Assembly (NCBI GenBank): GCA_021292165.1
Contig: CM037878.1
Coordinates: 252,206,968-252,270,967, forward strand
Reading direction: 5' to 3'
Source of the DNA: Shinisaurus crocodilurus
Taxonomy: Eukaryota; Chordata; Lepidosauria; Squamata; Shinisauridae
DNA: 64,000 nt
A program made the translations under genes and the position numbers. Within the stretch, counting starts at the first letter, position 1; each line of letters begins with the position of its first letter. The notes beneath the pieces were generated by a model. It was not told where the DNA came from, did not search any database, and saw nothing but the letters and a program-made list of their open reading frames with translations. This document shows positions 20,562 to 31,521 of the stretch, piece by piece.

Positions 20562-20693
20562 CAGGTGTGCAGAAACTCTATGGCTCTCAAGTTGTTGTGC
20601 TTGAATGACTATCAGCCCTAGCCAGCATGGCTGGTAATCAGGTGATGGGAGTTATAGTCCAACATCTGAAAGGCCACAGGGTCCTCACCTCTG
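20562..20693. mobile_element. hAT-like foldback MITE
   Basis: It begins CAGGTGTGCAGAAACTC and ends GGGTCCTCACCTCTG. The inner arms CTATCAGCCCTAGCCAGC and GGTGATGGGAGTTATAGTCC are of the common squamate foldback type. The target duplication is unclear. It lies only 14 bp from the LINE fragment. Confidence 0.6.
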
Positions 20694-22097
20694 ATACAGT
20701 AAAGTAAAAAAATGAAAGGGGTGGACAAAAAAAGATGCATATATTTAATGTTGTGTGTGTTTATGGAGATGATGATACCTTAGAAAGTGTCTTGGTGGTG
20801 TTTTTTTAAGCTCAAGTTAATCAAGAGTTCAGCTGGATAAAAGCACTGGGATTACACTCTCATTTTTTCCTTGTCTCCTACAATGTCAAAAGCCCATTAA
20901 ATTCTATTTATACAGATCATTTTCAGAGTGGTGTTTACATTGTTGGGGGGTGGGCGGGATGGAAAAACGAAATCTCTGTCCAGAAAGTGTCTGGCAGGGG
21001 ATGAAAAAGATTCCACTTTGGAAAAGGAACAGCACAGCACACATGTACACTCACACAGACAGAGCTGGGAGGGCTCACCTAAACAGCAGCCCTACTGCAG
21101 CCTCTTAAGACACCAGGATGGAAACTCTTTCCGTACAAACAGCCAAGCAGACAGACGTTTGCTAAATCTGCAACAGCAACAGAAGCAGCAAAAGGAAGGA
21201 AAATTGCGTGCTGGAGCCTGTCTGATTTGCCTTTAATGACCTTTCATTCCTCCAAGTAAAGCGCTTTTCTTAGTTTCCACTAATCTCCATGTATGGCTAG
21301 GATTCCGTGCTGGGGAGACACCAATCAATTAGTGGCAGATGATTCTTGAAGGGTTTTGGCCCTCGCTGGAAATTTCTTCTGCATAAAAGTCCAGATAGAC
21401 ACAGTCTCTTTCATTCCAAGATGCAGACAAGGCACTTGGAGTTTGTCAACAAGCAGCTGAAGTTGGTTGACATGAGAATCATGCTGGCCAAAGGAGAAAG
21501 GAGTATATGGTTACAGTCTGGTGTGGGTCGAGATGACTAGATGATGGGAAACTGCATGAGCCAAAGAACCTGGGGTTTATCATTAATCATTATGGAGAAA
21601 TGTCAATATTGCATGATGTTATACAAATGGTCTCAAAAGCAATGGAATTCCTTAAAAACATTTAAGGAAAAATGGGCACTTTGGCCAGTGATCATGCTTG
21701 TAGTTCACATATTGAGGGGGAACAATAATTGTATGGTTGGTTATGGGGCCTTGCGGGTATTTTTCTAGATCTGATTTCTCCAGGCAAATCCTCCTCTCAC
21801 TAGCTCCGATCTAAGCAAGCTCAGATACATTAAACCTACTCTAATTCCCCTCAATTCTGAAGTGTAACTCTAGCAGGGATGAAATCACTCCAGCTTATTT
21901 GAGAAGGCATTGGCCACCTGAAACAAGGCAGGTGTTTCTACAAGTGTGGGCGCTTTCCTGACTGAGGAGGAAGAGGAAATATGTACACAACAGGGAATCC
22001 TGTATGCTCTTTAAAATACCTTGGGTTACTTCCAGACTTGAGTCCTATAGCACTGCTGAGGCATTGCTTTTCTGCAATCAGGTGAATAAGAATTTCA
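20694..22097. other. Repeat-poor non-coding sequence
   Basis: No recognised transposon. AT-rich segments such as 20865-20935 and 21225-21345 (CCACTAATCTCC, CAATCAATTAGTGG) look unique and could be regulatory. No exon is supported. Confidence 0.35.
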
Positions 22098-22232
22098 TAG
22101 ATTTCATAGATCATAGAGTTGGAAGGAGCCTACAAGGCTATCGAGTCCAACCCCCTGCTCAGTGCAGGAAACTAGAGGAGGGGGGTCTCCCATCCAAGTA
22201 ATAACCAGGCTCGACCCTGCTTAGCTTTCCAC
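22098..22232 (-). mobile_element. 5S rRNA-headed SINE with CR1 tail, minus strand
   Basis: On the minus strand, AAGCTAAGCAGGGTCGAGCC (5S box A region) is followed by TGGTTATTACTTGGATGGGA (box C region, one apparent change from vertebrate 5S RNA) and GACCCCC. Then comes GCACTGAGCAGGGGGTTGGA and the standard CR1 3' end (CTTGTAGGCTCCTTCCAACT) finishing in ATCTATGAAATC repeats. A 5S-type internal promoter ahead of a LINE tail is the architecture of a 5S-derived (SINE3-like) SINE. The first half of the 5S part, before about 22232, is lost or replaced. Confidence 0.7.
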
Positions 22233-22690
22233 ACTCAGGCAAGCTGAGCCAGCAACGGACATTAACACCCTTCCCGATGGGCCAGTGCAGCTCTTGACAG
22301 AACCTGCCCAGCCCAAATGCCTCACTGTGAGGGGTCCTTCCAGAGAGTGAGACATTGGCAGGGAGGTGGCACTGGAGATGGCTGCAGCAGCACAGGTGGT
22401 CTCTAGGGCCACCTCCCCACCATTGCCACGCTCTCAGGAAGGACCCTTCAGAACAAGGTACTGAGGGGGAGGGTGGTGGCAGTGGCTCGCACTCCTTCCC
22501 CCCTGGGTGGCAGCAGCGGCGGCAGCTCCTCACACTCCTCCCCCTGCCCCAGCAGTGGAAAGAGGGAGAGTGGCGGCCGCTCCAGCAGCTCGCACAATTC
22601 ACACTCCTTCCCCAGTGGTAGTGGTGGCTCCTCGCACTCCCCCCCTTGGCAGCAGTAGTGACTGTCATCCCACCTCAGGTGGTAGGAGGC
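22233..22690. repeat. GC-rich segment with imperfect GGCAGCAGC / CTCGCACTCC repeats
   Basis: From about 22475 to 22650 the theme GGCAGnnGCTC, CGCACTCCTTCCCCC recurs about four times with variation, giving Ser/His-rich and Gly/Ser-rich spurious frames. It ends with TCCCACCTCAGGTGGTAGGA, which recurs at 30143 and 48935, so this belongs to a dispersed GC-rich family. Confidence 0.55.
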
Positions 22691-23265
22691 CTTAGGCTGG
22701 CCCTAAGTAGGGTATTAGGACTAGGGGGCTGTTCCAAAAGCTTTATGGGGAAAACCACCTGAAATTCAAATGCAATTGTCAGCAAAGATAATTTCCAAAG
22801 TTAATTAAAAGCTTCCTGCTTGCCAGTCCTGACCCTTTTCTTGCTTCCTGTTGAGCACAACAGCAGGATTATTGATGAATAGCTGGTTAATCCCCCCCCC
22901 CACACACACAATAGGCTCTTGTAATTGTCCCTTATTTTCAGTTTCTGTTCTGGTGGGAGGGCTTTAAGTTACGTACCATTTCCTTTCATTCCCCCCCCCC
23001 TTTTCATTTGTATATTGTGAAGTTTTTTTGCAGTATAATAATGCAAATAAAAATCTGGAGAGGAACCCAGTAATTAAGCCCCCTCAAGTGGGAACAGAAA
23101 CTGACAATAAGGGACAATTAAGAGAAACTATTTGACAGGCAATTAACAGCTTATTAATCAAAAATATCACTGCTGTGCGCGACAGAAAGCAATAAAAGAA
23201 CCTGCCAACTGAAAACATTTAATTAAAGGCACAGGATCCCTAAAAAGTCTTAATAGTGCTTTGCC
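22691..23265. other. Candidate conserved non-coding element with a long inverted repeat
   Basis: AT-rich, without recognised transposons, and rich in homeobox-like words (GTTAATTAAAAG, CAATTAACAG, TTATTAATC, TTTAATTAAAGG). Two arms, 22912-22968 and 23077-23132, are imperfect reverse complements centred on CAGAAACTGA-AATAAGGGACAATTA. Conservation is inferred from composition only. Confidence 0.35.
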
Positions 23266-23821
23266 TGTCCATACTGGACAGGCTGGCACTCAGGCACCAC
23301 AACAAATCAAGTCAAAAAAAAATATGGGAAGACAACTGGAAAACACTGGAATGCAACAATTCTTCAACTACATTATCTGGGTTCTCCATAAACCTCAGTG
23401 TACCAAAGATGGGCATTGCAGGAAAAAAAGCCTGGCGCAGAAGCAAGTCTGCAGTGCCAAACACTGTAGCTGAAATATGGGTTACTCTGACGCCCAGCAC
23501 AAATCAGAACAGGATACAATATTTGTGGTGCAAACTTACTATCAACAAAGGAAATACCCATTTGTCTGTACTGTCCATCACGCCACTTTTTCTCACCCGT
23601 TACCCATAATATTCTGAGCATGAATCCCAGCAACACAAAGCATATTGTATGTGAGTAGTGCCAGACTTGCTGAAGTCTGATAAAAAAAAGAGCAGCAGTT
23701 GTTGGCTGACAGCAGCAGAGCTATCTTAATTTGCTTTCCTGCAGGATTGAATTTATGCCACTCAATAACGGAAGGAAAAGAAAGGTAAAGTTTAGACTAG
23801 TGAGTTTCCTATGATTTAAGG

Positions 23822-23957
23822 CAGACTTCCTCAACCAGAGAACTCCCAGATGTCTTGAACTACAAATCCCACAATCTCTGACCATTGGTCATGCTGGCTG
23901 GGCCTGATGGGACTTGTAGTCCAAAACATCTGGCAGGCACCTAATTGGGGAAGGTTG
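23822..23957. mobile_element. hAT-like foldback MITE, 136 bp
   Basis: It begins CAGACTTCCTCAACC and ends GGGGAAGGTTG, with a perfect 8-bp duplication ATTTAAGG on both sides (23814-23821, 23958-23965). The inner arms carry CTACAAATCCCACAATC and GGGACTTGTAGTCC. Confidence 0.9.
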
Positions 23958-24306
23958 ATTTAAGGTGTGCAGTTACCAGTAGTTTTATGCATTCACCCTG
24001 TTGGCTCTGTCACAGCTTCTGGAGAAAAAGTGCTCACTGTTTCGAGGAGATAATTTTTGCTGTTGTGTTTCAACACAGAAGCAGCATCTTCATTATTCCC
24101 GTATTCTACTCATCTAGCCAATCCTACATTTTGTTTAGGACCAGCTGATGTGGACCAGACTGTCCAGTTCTCAAAGCACTCGTGAGCATATCACATGGAG
24201 GCAAGTGGGGAAGAGGAAGCATAAACAAGCCTAAAGCAAAATTTAATTAAAAAAAAAAAATCAAACAAATCCAGATTGCAGGGGTTCATACTAGGGGTGT
24301 TTTCAG

Positions 24307-24754
24307 CAGGGGCGGTGCTAGGTACGGAAAAGATCTGGGGCTCAGACCAATGGACAAAAATAATGCACAAATTTGCATATGTTAATTTACATATGCTCTA
24401 AAGTCTCTCTCTCTCTCTCTCAGTCTTTAAAGGACCCTGTCTCCTATGGGCACCCCTATTTCTAAAAAGGGATGTATGGACAGGGGAGAGGAGGACATTT
24501 GATTTCAGAAAAAAAAAAACCCTCAGGCAGAAAGATTGTGGGGGCAGCAGGAGGTGAAGCATATGTGGGCAAAAAAGCCAGCTAATCCAGGGGGATCAGA
24601 TGCAACAGAGATCATCAGGGCCCCTGTACCTTTATTTCAGCAAGTGCCCATGGACAGCAGGGTGGTGGGACAAATGACCTCCCAGAGATTTGGGACTCCA
24701 AATAAAAGACTCGGGGCTCCAGCCCCGGTGGGCCATTCCCTAACAATGCCTCTG
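24307..24754 (+). mobile_element. 450-bp hAT-like family, copy 1
   Basis: Ends CAGGGGCGGTGCTAGGTA and the inverted CAGAGGCATTGTTAGGG. Flanks GTTTTCAG (24299-24306) and GTTTCCAG (24755-24762) are an 8-bp duplication with one mismatch. A frame rich in SQRFGxPNxRxGAPA is shared by all three copies simply because they are similar; it is not a recognised transposase. Confidence 0.88.
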
Positions 24755-24762
24755 GTTTCCAG

Positions 24763-25092
24763 AGGAGCCTTTTTATCTTACAATCAACCTGCCTTATTCA
24801 TCAATTTTTAGGAGGAAGCCAGATATCATCATCTTCCAATATGTTCCCATCACTTCTGCCTTTTTCCTTACCAGAAAAAAAATCCATTAAGGAGGAAAAG
24901 ACTGAACAAGTGCACAATGCTTTTTCATCAGTAATGTAGAAGCCCTCTCTCTGGAAGAACCTAGGTGTTTATTCTGGAATTGCTGCTCTATGTGCATTCA
25001 TTTTTAGGCCATCTACATGATGTCATCATCAAATTGTTGTTATCCCCCCCCCCCCCCCGCTGCTTCTGTTTCTTTGGGAGCTCACCACATCC

Positions 25093-25125
<33 letters not shown>

Positions 25126-25567
25126 AGAATGGAAGGGCAGTACAATTTTTGCAAGTAGAGATTTCCTCTTCTGTCTTTTTTATGGAGATGTAGGATGGAT
25201 AAGCCCCTTCACTTTGGCACATCTTCACTTTCCCAGTGGTACCATTTTATCAACACCTTAAAAAAAAATAGCTTTGATTAATGCTAAAACTTGTTTTTGC
25301 CAATATACTTTTTACAGTATTGAAACATATGTGCAATACTGTTTAAATGAAGAAGTGTTTTAATGCAAATTAAAACATTGGGTTGTTTTTTGTTTTTTTA
25401 ACTAAGCTGCCTTTTCTAGTCTTTCCATTTGGTGCCATTTTACCTCTGGGTTCCCCCCCCCCCCGGCCTAATCTTCTAATTTCCTCCAAAACACATTAAA
25501 ATATTGTTTTAGGGGGGGAAATGTACTGAAGGATTATGCAATAGCGGCATAATTTTTAAAAAGTGCT
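24763..25567. other. Non-coding sequence with simple repeats
   Basis: It contains a poly(C) run at about 25046-25061 and a (GAT)n array at 25095-25124, plus T-rich stretches. No exon is supported. Confidence 0.5.
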
Positions 25568-25736
25568 AAACTCACTGGGTGACCTTAGGCCAGTCACTGA
25601 CTCTCAGCCTAACCTACCTGACAGGGTTGTTGTGAGGATAAAATGGAGAGGAGGAGGAGGAGGAGGATTATGTAAGCCGCCTTGGGCTCCTTGCAGGAAA
25701 AAAGGCAGGGTATAAAATATAATAAATAAATAAATA
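25568..25736 (+). mobile_element. Sauria-type SINE, 5'-truncated
   Basis: It starts within the body (AAACTCACTGGGTGACC), so the tRNA head is missing. It continues through CAGGGTTGTTGTGAGGATAA to an ATAATAAATAAATAAATAG tail. Confidence 0.88.
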
Positions 25737-25959
25737 GTGGAAATACTTGGTTTACAAAAATGGATCAAGTGGTGTGCTCAGATGAATTGTCTCTTCCCGG
25801 TCCATGTGGCTGTGTCACACCCGCTAGTGTGAATGGAACATAGAGGAATGTGTATGCACTAAAAACACCATCACCTTCCCCAGCCCACGTGTTGAAAGTC
25901 AGTTGCGAATTCCCATGCAGTTTACAGTGGAAGAGCAATGATTGGGTAGCACTAGGAGC

Positions 25960-26300
25960 GCTTGCAGGCTGACAGCTGCTAGTCCTACCAATCAAAAGGC
26001 ATCCTGCAGCTATTCTGTCTTTCCCTCCTTAAGAGTTTTCAAGGGCTCCTAATGCCACCAATCCATTGTGGAATCCATTGTGCAGCTAATCCATCTTTTT
26101 CTCCTTACCTTTCTGCAGTAAGAAAAAAAAGACAGAAGTAGTGGTGAGAAAACATGGGAGGGTTACAAGTGGAAGAAATTGACATGTACACACACACACA
26201 CACACACCGCCCTGGTAAAATTTCGTGAATGTGGCAGAACCATTGCACAATAAAAGCCTCATCTGGAAGTGCCCATAATTTTTAGCAGAGGAGAGCTCGA
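25960..26300. repeat. Dispersed AT-rich repeat pair, copy 1
   Basis: Shared order with 33060-34030: CCAATCAAAAGGCATC, CTGTCTTTCCCTCC, AAAAGACAGAAGTAGTGG, CATGGGAGGGTTACAA, then CACAATAAAAGCCTCATCTG. This copy contains an AC microsatellite (26188-26207) where the other has a large insertion. Confidence 0.65.
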
Positions 26301-27990
26301 TCCGGATTCTATTGGGATTAGAGCCAGGACACGCTTTTGTTTGTTTTAGCACAGAAGTTTCATAATCCCAAGCACGCTGGTGGCATCACAGAGAAAAGCA
26401 AAGCCCAGTTTAATTTTGACGCAGCCCATTAACTAAGCTGACCTTCTTCTCTTTTGTCTGGCGCCACCCAATGTAGTTCCCTTTTCATCCCCTCCGTGGC
26501 CTCAGGAAGGTCCCTCCCCGCCCACCAGACTGTTTTGCGGCACTTCTCCGGGCTCCCTGACGTTACGGCCACCCTAGCTACTCCTTGGCGCATGGAAAGC
26601 GGCCAGGTGTAAAAAGAATGTTGGCTGCACATTACCAAAGTCTTAACTCTGATGTAAAAGGGAATAATAAATAGGATGGGGGAGGCACCATCTTTAGAGA
26701 GCACGCTTGTTAACTCGAGGGCAACACACACGCACAGTGGAGGAAGGGGAGAAGAGGCTGAAAACAGAAGCGGCAACAGCAGGAGCCATCGGGAGCGAGG
26801 GGGTCCTTCTGTAGGATCCATCAATTATACGGCTGGGTTTTTGTTGTGTTTTGTTTTGTGGGATCTGAACTGAAGCTCAGCTGATGAGGGCAAATTGAAG
26901 GGGGAGGTGAATAAGGGATTTTACCCAATCCAGTGACTCTGAATGGGAGTTTCAAGCTAAATTGTGGGGCCTGAAAGCTGGGCAAGTTTGGAAGGGGGGG
27001 GGGAGGAATTCTGGGACTTACAAGGGAAAATGCGAGGTGGGGGCTGGCAGCGCCCGGAGGGTGGGGAGGAAGAGTAAGGACCAGGGGGGAAGGGGGGGCG
27101 AATAGCACAATAATGGGAAAGGGGAGGCCAGGCTCTGGAGCTCTGGTTTCAGACAATGATTCCCATGTGGTTCTCTTTATCTCTTGCCATTCAGGAGTCA
27201 ATAGAAGGGAGGATTTTTTATTTCAACTTTAAGCATGCAGTCTTCCCTCTCCCTTGCCCAATACCCCCACATCCCCCCCCCTGCAATAAAAAGGGTAGAG
27301 GTGGCGGTGGAGATTCTTAGCAACATTTTAAAAAGAAGCTTGAAAGAACTTAGAGAACAGTTCAGTCATCAAGTGTTTTCTTTGGTCTGAATTTATCTGG
27401 ATTCAATGTGATCAGATGGAACTGAACTTAAGGGTGGCAGAGTTATTTCACCACCATTGCCACCCACATCCCTCTCCCCCTTCTTCCTGTCACATGCAGG
27501 CACTTAATCCTTCAGTGCTTTCCCTTCCATACAATCCCACCTGCTCCGTAAATTGTCTTTCCTCTTACAACAATTTTACATTAGAGTAACATAGGTGGTG
27601 CCAGACTCTATAAGCCTTCAGTGTTGGCCAGATGAAAACTGGTGTATTTTGTCTCTCACTATATGAAAGCTTCTTATACAGGCATAGGGAATAAGAAATA
27701 TGAACAAAGCTGCTGGAGTCTGATGTCTGACAAACTCCAAGAAAGACATATGGAAATCTTAACTTTAAAATGTACATTTCTGTGTATGTAAAACTCTACA
27801 TATATTTACCTTGGGGAGCTTTTTCAGTGATTAAAAAAAAAATCCACAGATTTTATTTCATTCACTCTATATGAGCCCTTGTCTAACAGCTGTAGTATGA
27901 TATTCTGTTCTTAATATAATGATGGAAATGTAAGCTTGCTGGAGGGAGTAGCCACACTCACATTAGAAAACAGTGTTATTAAAAATATTT
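26301..27990. other. Unassigned sequence, partly GC-rich
   Basis: 26440-27150 is GC-rich with G and C runs; the frames 26429-26824 (minus) and 26821-27201 (minus) are compositional. 26350-26430 (CAGTTTAATTTTGACGCAG, CCCATTAACTAAGC) is unique-looking and could be regulatory. No exon is supported. Confidence 0.35.
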
Positions 27991-27999
27991 ATGATAATT

Positions 28000-28078
28000 T
28001 TTAATGCCCTGCATTGAGCAGGGGGTTGGACTCGATAGCCTTGTAGGCTCCTTCCAACTCTATGATCTATTAATCTAT
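28000..28078 (+). mobile_element. CR1 LINE 3' terminus
   Basis: CATTGAGCAGGGGGTTGGAC, TCGATAGCCTTGTAGGCTCC and TTCCAACTCTATGATCTATT are the standard reptile CR1 ending. Confidence 0.88.
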
Positions 28079-28310
28079 AAGAGCTCAGGGTGATGTAGGG
28101 ATAAAATAGGGATGGAGCACCATGTACAACAACCCTGGAACTGAGGTTAGACTGAGAGATTGACTGGGCCAGTGTCTTCTGGCACTGAAGAGAGTGGGAA
28201 CATGGCATTCCAAAAACTAACTAAAAGCATTTTTTACTTTAAAAAAATAAAAAGCAAAAAAGTTTACAAGATGGTATGGAATTGCTACAGAAGGAAGAAC
28301 ATACAATTAC

Positions 28311-28530
28311 ACCAGAGTTTTTGGGCCGGTGGGCACATTTGACAATTTAAGAAGTTGTCCTGGGCATCACCACAAAATGGCTGCCATTGGAGGTGTGACT
28401 AGTCACAAAAGACCAGTTACCTGCCTAAATGACTGAGTACAAGGCAGAGGTATGTTCTGAGCCTCAGCACAAAACAACTTCTTTCGACTCACCATTTTTT
28501 TGCGCCAACAGAAACTTATTTCACAGAAGG
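28311..28530 (+). repeat. Dispersed repeat pair, copy 2 (unclassified)
   Basis: Same order of blocks as 14471-14700 (GTGGGCACATTTGAC, AAAATGGCTGCCATTGGAGG, GACTGAGTACAAGGCAGAGG). Confidence 0.65.
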
Positions 28531-28540
28531 TAAACTCTTT

Positions 28541-28850
28541 GACTGGGTTCAGTCAACACGATAACTCACACTCAAGGGTTGAGTGTGGGTTGTTGAAACA
28601 TGGGTTATTGTGTTGTCCAAACCCAGCTGCACTAACAAGCCATGGCTTGTTAACCATGAACAACCCATGAAGAGAACCCATGATTTGTTGTTAGGTTGTG
28701 AACTGTGGGTTGTTCACAATGGTTTGTTATCTCGGCTGGGTTCAGACAACACAATCCACATTTCAACAACAACCCATGGTTCAACAACAACCCACACTCA
28801 ACCCATGCTCAACCCTTGAATGTGGGTTATTGTGTTGTCTGAACCCAGTC
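28541..28850. mobile_element. Long palindromic foldback element, 310 bp
   Basis: It starts GACTGGGTTCAGTCAACACG and ends TGTGTTGTCTGAACCCAGTC, near-perfect inverted ends. The interior is AACAACCCA/TGGGTTGTT repeats in both orientations. The only flanking identity is a short T run, so the target duplication is unresolved. Confidence 0.7.
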
Positions 28851-28937
28851 TTTTTCTCTTATCCCGCTCTCTGCCAACCAACTCATTCCCACCATCTTTT
28901 TTGTCTCTTACTCTGGATCACTTCTGATACTTTCTCT

Positions 28938-29036
28938 CCCCCACCCCACCCACCCCACCCCACCCCACCCCACCTCACCTCACCTCACCTCACCACACAT
29001 ACACATGCATTCTCATACACATGCACACACATGGAT

Positions 29037-29080
<44 letters not shown>
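28938..29080. repeat. CCCCA/CCTCA array followed by (TC)n and (AC)n
   Basis: Pentamer C-rich repeats (28938-28998), an ACACATGC stretch, then TC and AC runs to about 29080. Confidence 0.9.
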
Positions 29081-29086
<6 letters not shown>

Positions 29087-29183
29087 ATGGTTTTCTCAGC
29101 CCTGGCTAGTAGACACAGCTTGGCTAGTAGCAGTCATCACCAATCTATGAATCTTGGTAAGCCACTGAAGAAATATCTTCCAG

Positions 29184-29402
29184 AGCGGGGCTGAGGGGCC
29201 AAATCCAGCCCACCTGGGGTCCCAATCCAGTCCTCTGGGCTTCCCCAAGAGGCCACGCCCCTTTCCCTCCAACTGCATATTATTTGGTGGTTTCCCAGCT
29301 TTTGCACAGTTTTTCCTCATTCTAAGAGGGTTGAAAATGCCCCTCCTAAGGCTTAGTTACTGCTAGCAAGACATCTGGGGACCCAAGGTTGGAGAACACT
29401 GT
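29184..29402. mobile_element. Partial hAT-like element joined to a MITE half
   Basis: CCAAATCCAGCCCACCTGGG through TTTGGTGGTTTCCCAGCTTT matches part of the element at 44068-44426. It then runs into ACATCTGGGGACCCAAGGTT, the right half of the CAGGGCTCTCC family, giving a chimeric remnant. Confidence 0.6.
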
Positions 29403-29515
29403 TATAGTGGCTAAGACCATGGTCAGCAGCTACCCCATCATTAAACACTGACAATTTTAGCCAGTTACATACATCTGTAACATTGCACAAACCCACAGTT
29501 AGTGAAATACAGGAA

Positions 29516-29692
29516 GGACCATAGCTCAGTGGTAGAGCACATGCTTTGTATGCAGAAGGTCCCAAGTTCAATCCCTGGCATCTCCAGGTAGGGCTACCTG
29601 AAACCCTGGAGAGCCGCTGCCGGTCAGCGTCAACAATACTGGGCTAGATGGACCAAGGCTCTGACCCAGTATAAGGCAGCTTCCTATGTTCC
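29516..29692 (+). mobile_element. tRNA-derived SINE (TAGCTCAGTGGTAGAGC type)
   Basis: The head CCATAGCTCAGTGGTAGAGC has a perfect A box (TAGCTCAGTGG) and a B-box-like GTTCAATCCCTGG. The body contains AACCCTGGAGAGCCGCTGCC and the tail CAGTATAAGGCAGCTTCC. Distinct from the Sauria SINE. A fragment of the same head is at 55208-55258. Confidence 0.88.
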
Positions 29693-29799
29693 AGTTGTTC
29701 CACAGCCCAAGAACCTCTGTACATTAAAGCTATTATTGCTGGCTAACTGCTCCTGCACTAGTGTTATAATATGTTACAATCACACATTATAAGAATGGG

Positions 29800-30200
29800 A
29801 GGGTTCACACAACACAATAAGCCACACAACGCAAGCTACGCAGCGTGGTTTATAAGTCACCCGACCCAAAATGTGCCCGGCAGACAATTGGGTACATCAT
29901 GGGTAGGGTTCCCCCTTCTTCCCCCTTGGTTCTCCATCAGGTATCCCATGGGAGTCCCGAGGTTTCTCCCCTCCCCCTGCCACAGCAGGGAGGCGGAAAG
30001 GCGGCAAGGAGCAGGAAATGGAGGAGGAGGGAGCAGTGCCTCCGACTTGGTGCAGTAGCAGTAAGGGGGGGCATTGGCAATGAAAGAAAGGGGTGAGGGG
30101 TGTGCTGGCAGTGGCAAGGGGTGGGTGGTGCTGGCAGCGCCGTGCTCTCCCACCTCAGATGGCAGGAGGGCTTGTGCCGGTGCTGGGGAGATGTATTATA
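29800..30200. mobile_element. GC-rich foldback-family element, one terminus visible
   Basis: It begins GGTTCACACAACACAATAAG like the other foldbacks. The GC-rich interior ends in CTCTCCCACCTCAGATGGCA and GGCTTGTGCCGGTGCTGGGG, which recur at 48930-48985. The far end is not clear. Confidence 0.45.
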
Positions 30201-30696
30201 TAGGGACTCTGCCACAGGACCAGACTCTGCTTGGTTAGGCCATCATCACTCAACCCATTTGGGGGGAATTTGTGGTGACTAGAATTTGCACCTCGCTTGT
30301 AGGTTTGCCAGCTTTGGAACCAGCCCTTGGAGCTTTGCTTTGAAGAGCCATTTGATCTGCAGCCATTGGGAAGTGATCCTGTTTAGCCCCGTGCCATGAA
30401 AAGCTTTCCTTGCTGATTTCTGCAGATCAAATGGATATTAAAGTCCCAGGATTCAGGAACACCTGAGCCAGGGGTTTTCCAGGCAGTTGGAACGCTGTTC
30501 AGACAGTCTGCCCATAATCTTGAGCAAACCAGACTGAAAGAAAATAACATCCAACTACATGCTCAACTGCTGTGTGCAAACTGGCCTTGTGATAAACTGG
30601 ATTTGAAAAAATGATGTGTCTGCCCAGGGGTGTGTTTTTGTCAACCAGCAACTGCAAGTGTTTTCAGAATAAAACGCCACAGCTCAAAGAGCTACT
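30201..30696. other. Unassigned non-coding sequence
   Basis: No repeat or exon recognised. Confidence 0.35.
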
Positions 30697-30983
30697 GACC
30701 CAGTTCGCATGATCACTGTGGCTTAAACAAACCATGGTGGCTTGTTTTACCAAGGCGTATGCTGGCACATGCCAGTCACCATTTGCCCACCCAGGTGCAG
30801 CTTGTCATGTCATCCAAACCTGGGCCACCTGACTTGTTTGAGAGGGAAACAACCCTCAAATAACCCCCATCAAACAAGCCATGCTGCCCAGGTTTAGATG
30901 ACATGATAAGCCACACCCAGGTGAGTCATTAGGCAAATGGTGCCTGGCATGCACCAAGCCACAGTTATCATGCAAACCAAGTC
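30697..30983. mobile_element. Foldback element, 287 bp
   Basis: Ends GACCCAGTTCGCATGATCAC and the inverse-type TTATCATGCAAACCAAGTC. The inner arms CATGTCATCCAAACCTGGGC and GCCCAGGTTTAGATGACATG are near-perfect complements around CAACCCTCAAATAACCCCCA. Confidence 0.72.
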
Positions 30984-31266
30984 AATATGTCTGTTACGGG
31001 TTTAACTAGCATGGGTCAATTTTGTGCTGAAAGTATGCTTCAATTGTGTGTTTAACAAGGGATGTATTTTATTGAACTAATTCTTCCTGGCCCAAGAGGT
31101 CAAATAAAATGAAAGATTTCAATGTTCCTTCTTATTAAGAGTTACATGTAACTCAAAAACATATGGGTTCCTACATGATCAAAAGTTGTTCCAGTAACAA
31201 CTGTCACCTTACCTAATGAAGCTTTTGTTCTCTGATGTCAACAACTTTCTGTATCAAGCAGTATTT

Positions 31267-31521
31267 GAGAGCCAGTGTGGTATAGTGGTTAGAGTGTTGG
31301 ACTGGGACTCAGGAGATCTGGGTTCTAGACCCCACTCAGCCATGAAACTCACTGGGTGACTTTGGGCCAGTCACTGACTCTCAGCCTAACCTACCTCACA
31401 GGGTTGTTGTGAGGATAAAATGGAGAAGAGGATGAGGATTATGTAAGCCACCTTGGGTTCCTTGCAGGAAAAAAGGTGGGGTATAAATATAATAAATACG
31501 GTAAATAAATAAATAAATAAA
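31267..31521 (+). mobile_element. Sauria-type SINE, full length
   Basis: Head GAGAGCCAGTGTGGTATAGT, B box GGTTCTAGACC, body CTCAGCCTAACCTACCTCAC and tail ATAAATAAATAAATAAA. Very close to the copy at 16406. Confidence 0.9.

Noticed and set aside
22186..22231. Functional 5S rRNA gene
   Set aside because: Only the middle-to-3' part of 5S is present, it carries substitutions, and it runs directly into a CR1 tail.
24536..24811. Frame shared by the three 450-bp elements as a transposase
   Set aside because: It is short, has no catalytic or zinc-finger motif, and is shared only because the copies are similar DNA.
26429..26824. 131-codon minus-strand frame with a signal-peptide-like leucine stretch
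   Set aside because: GC-rich chance frame with no exon boundaries and no recognisable domain.
29516..29590. Functional tRNA gene
   Set aside because: A and B boxes are present, but the sequence continues as a SINE body and tail and no cloverleaf acceptor stem pairs.
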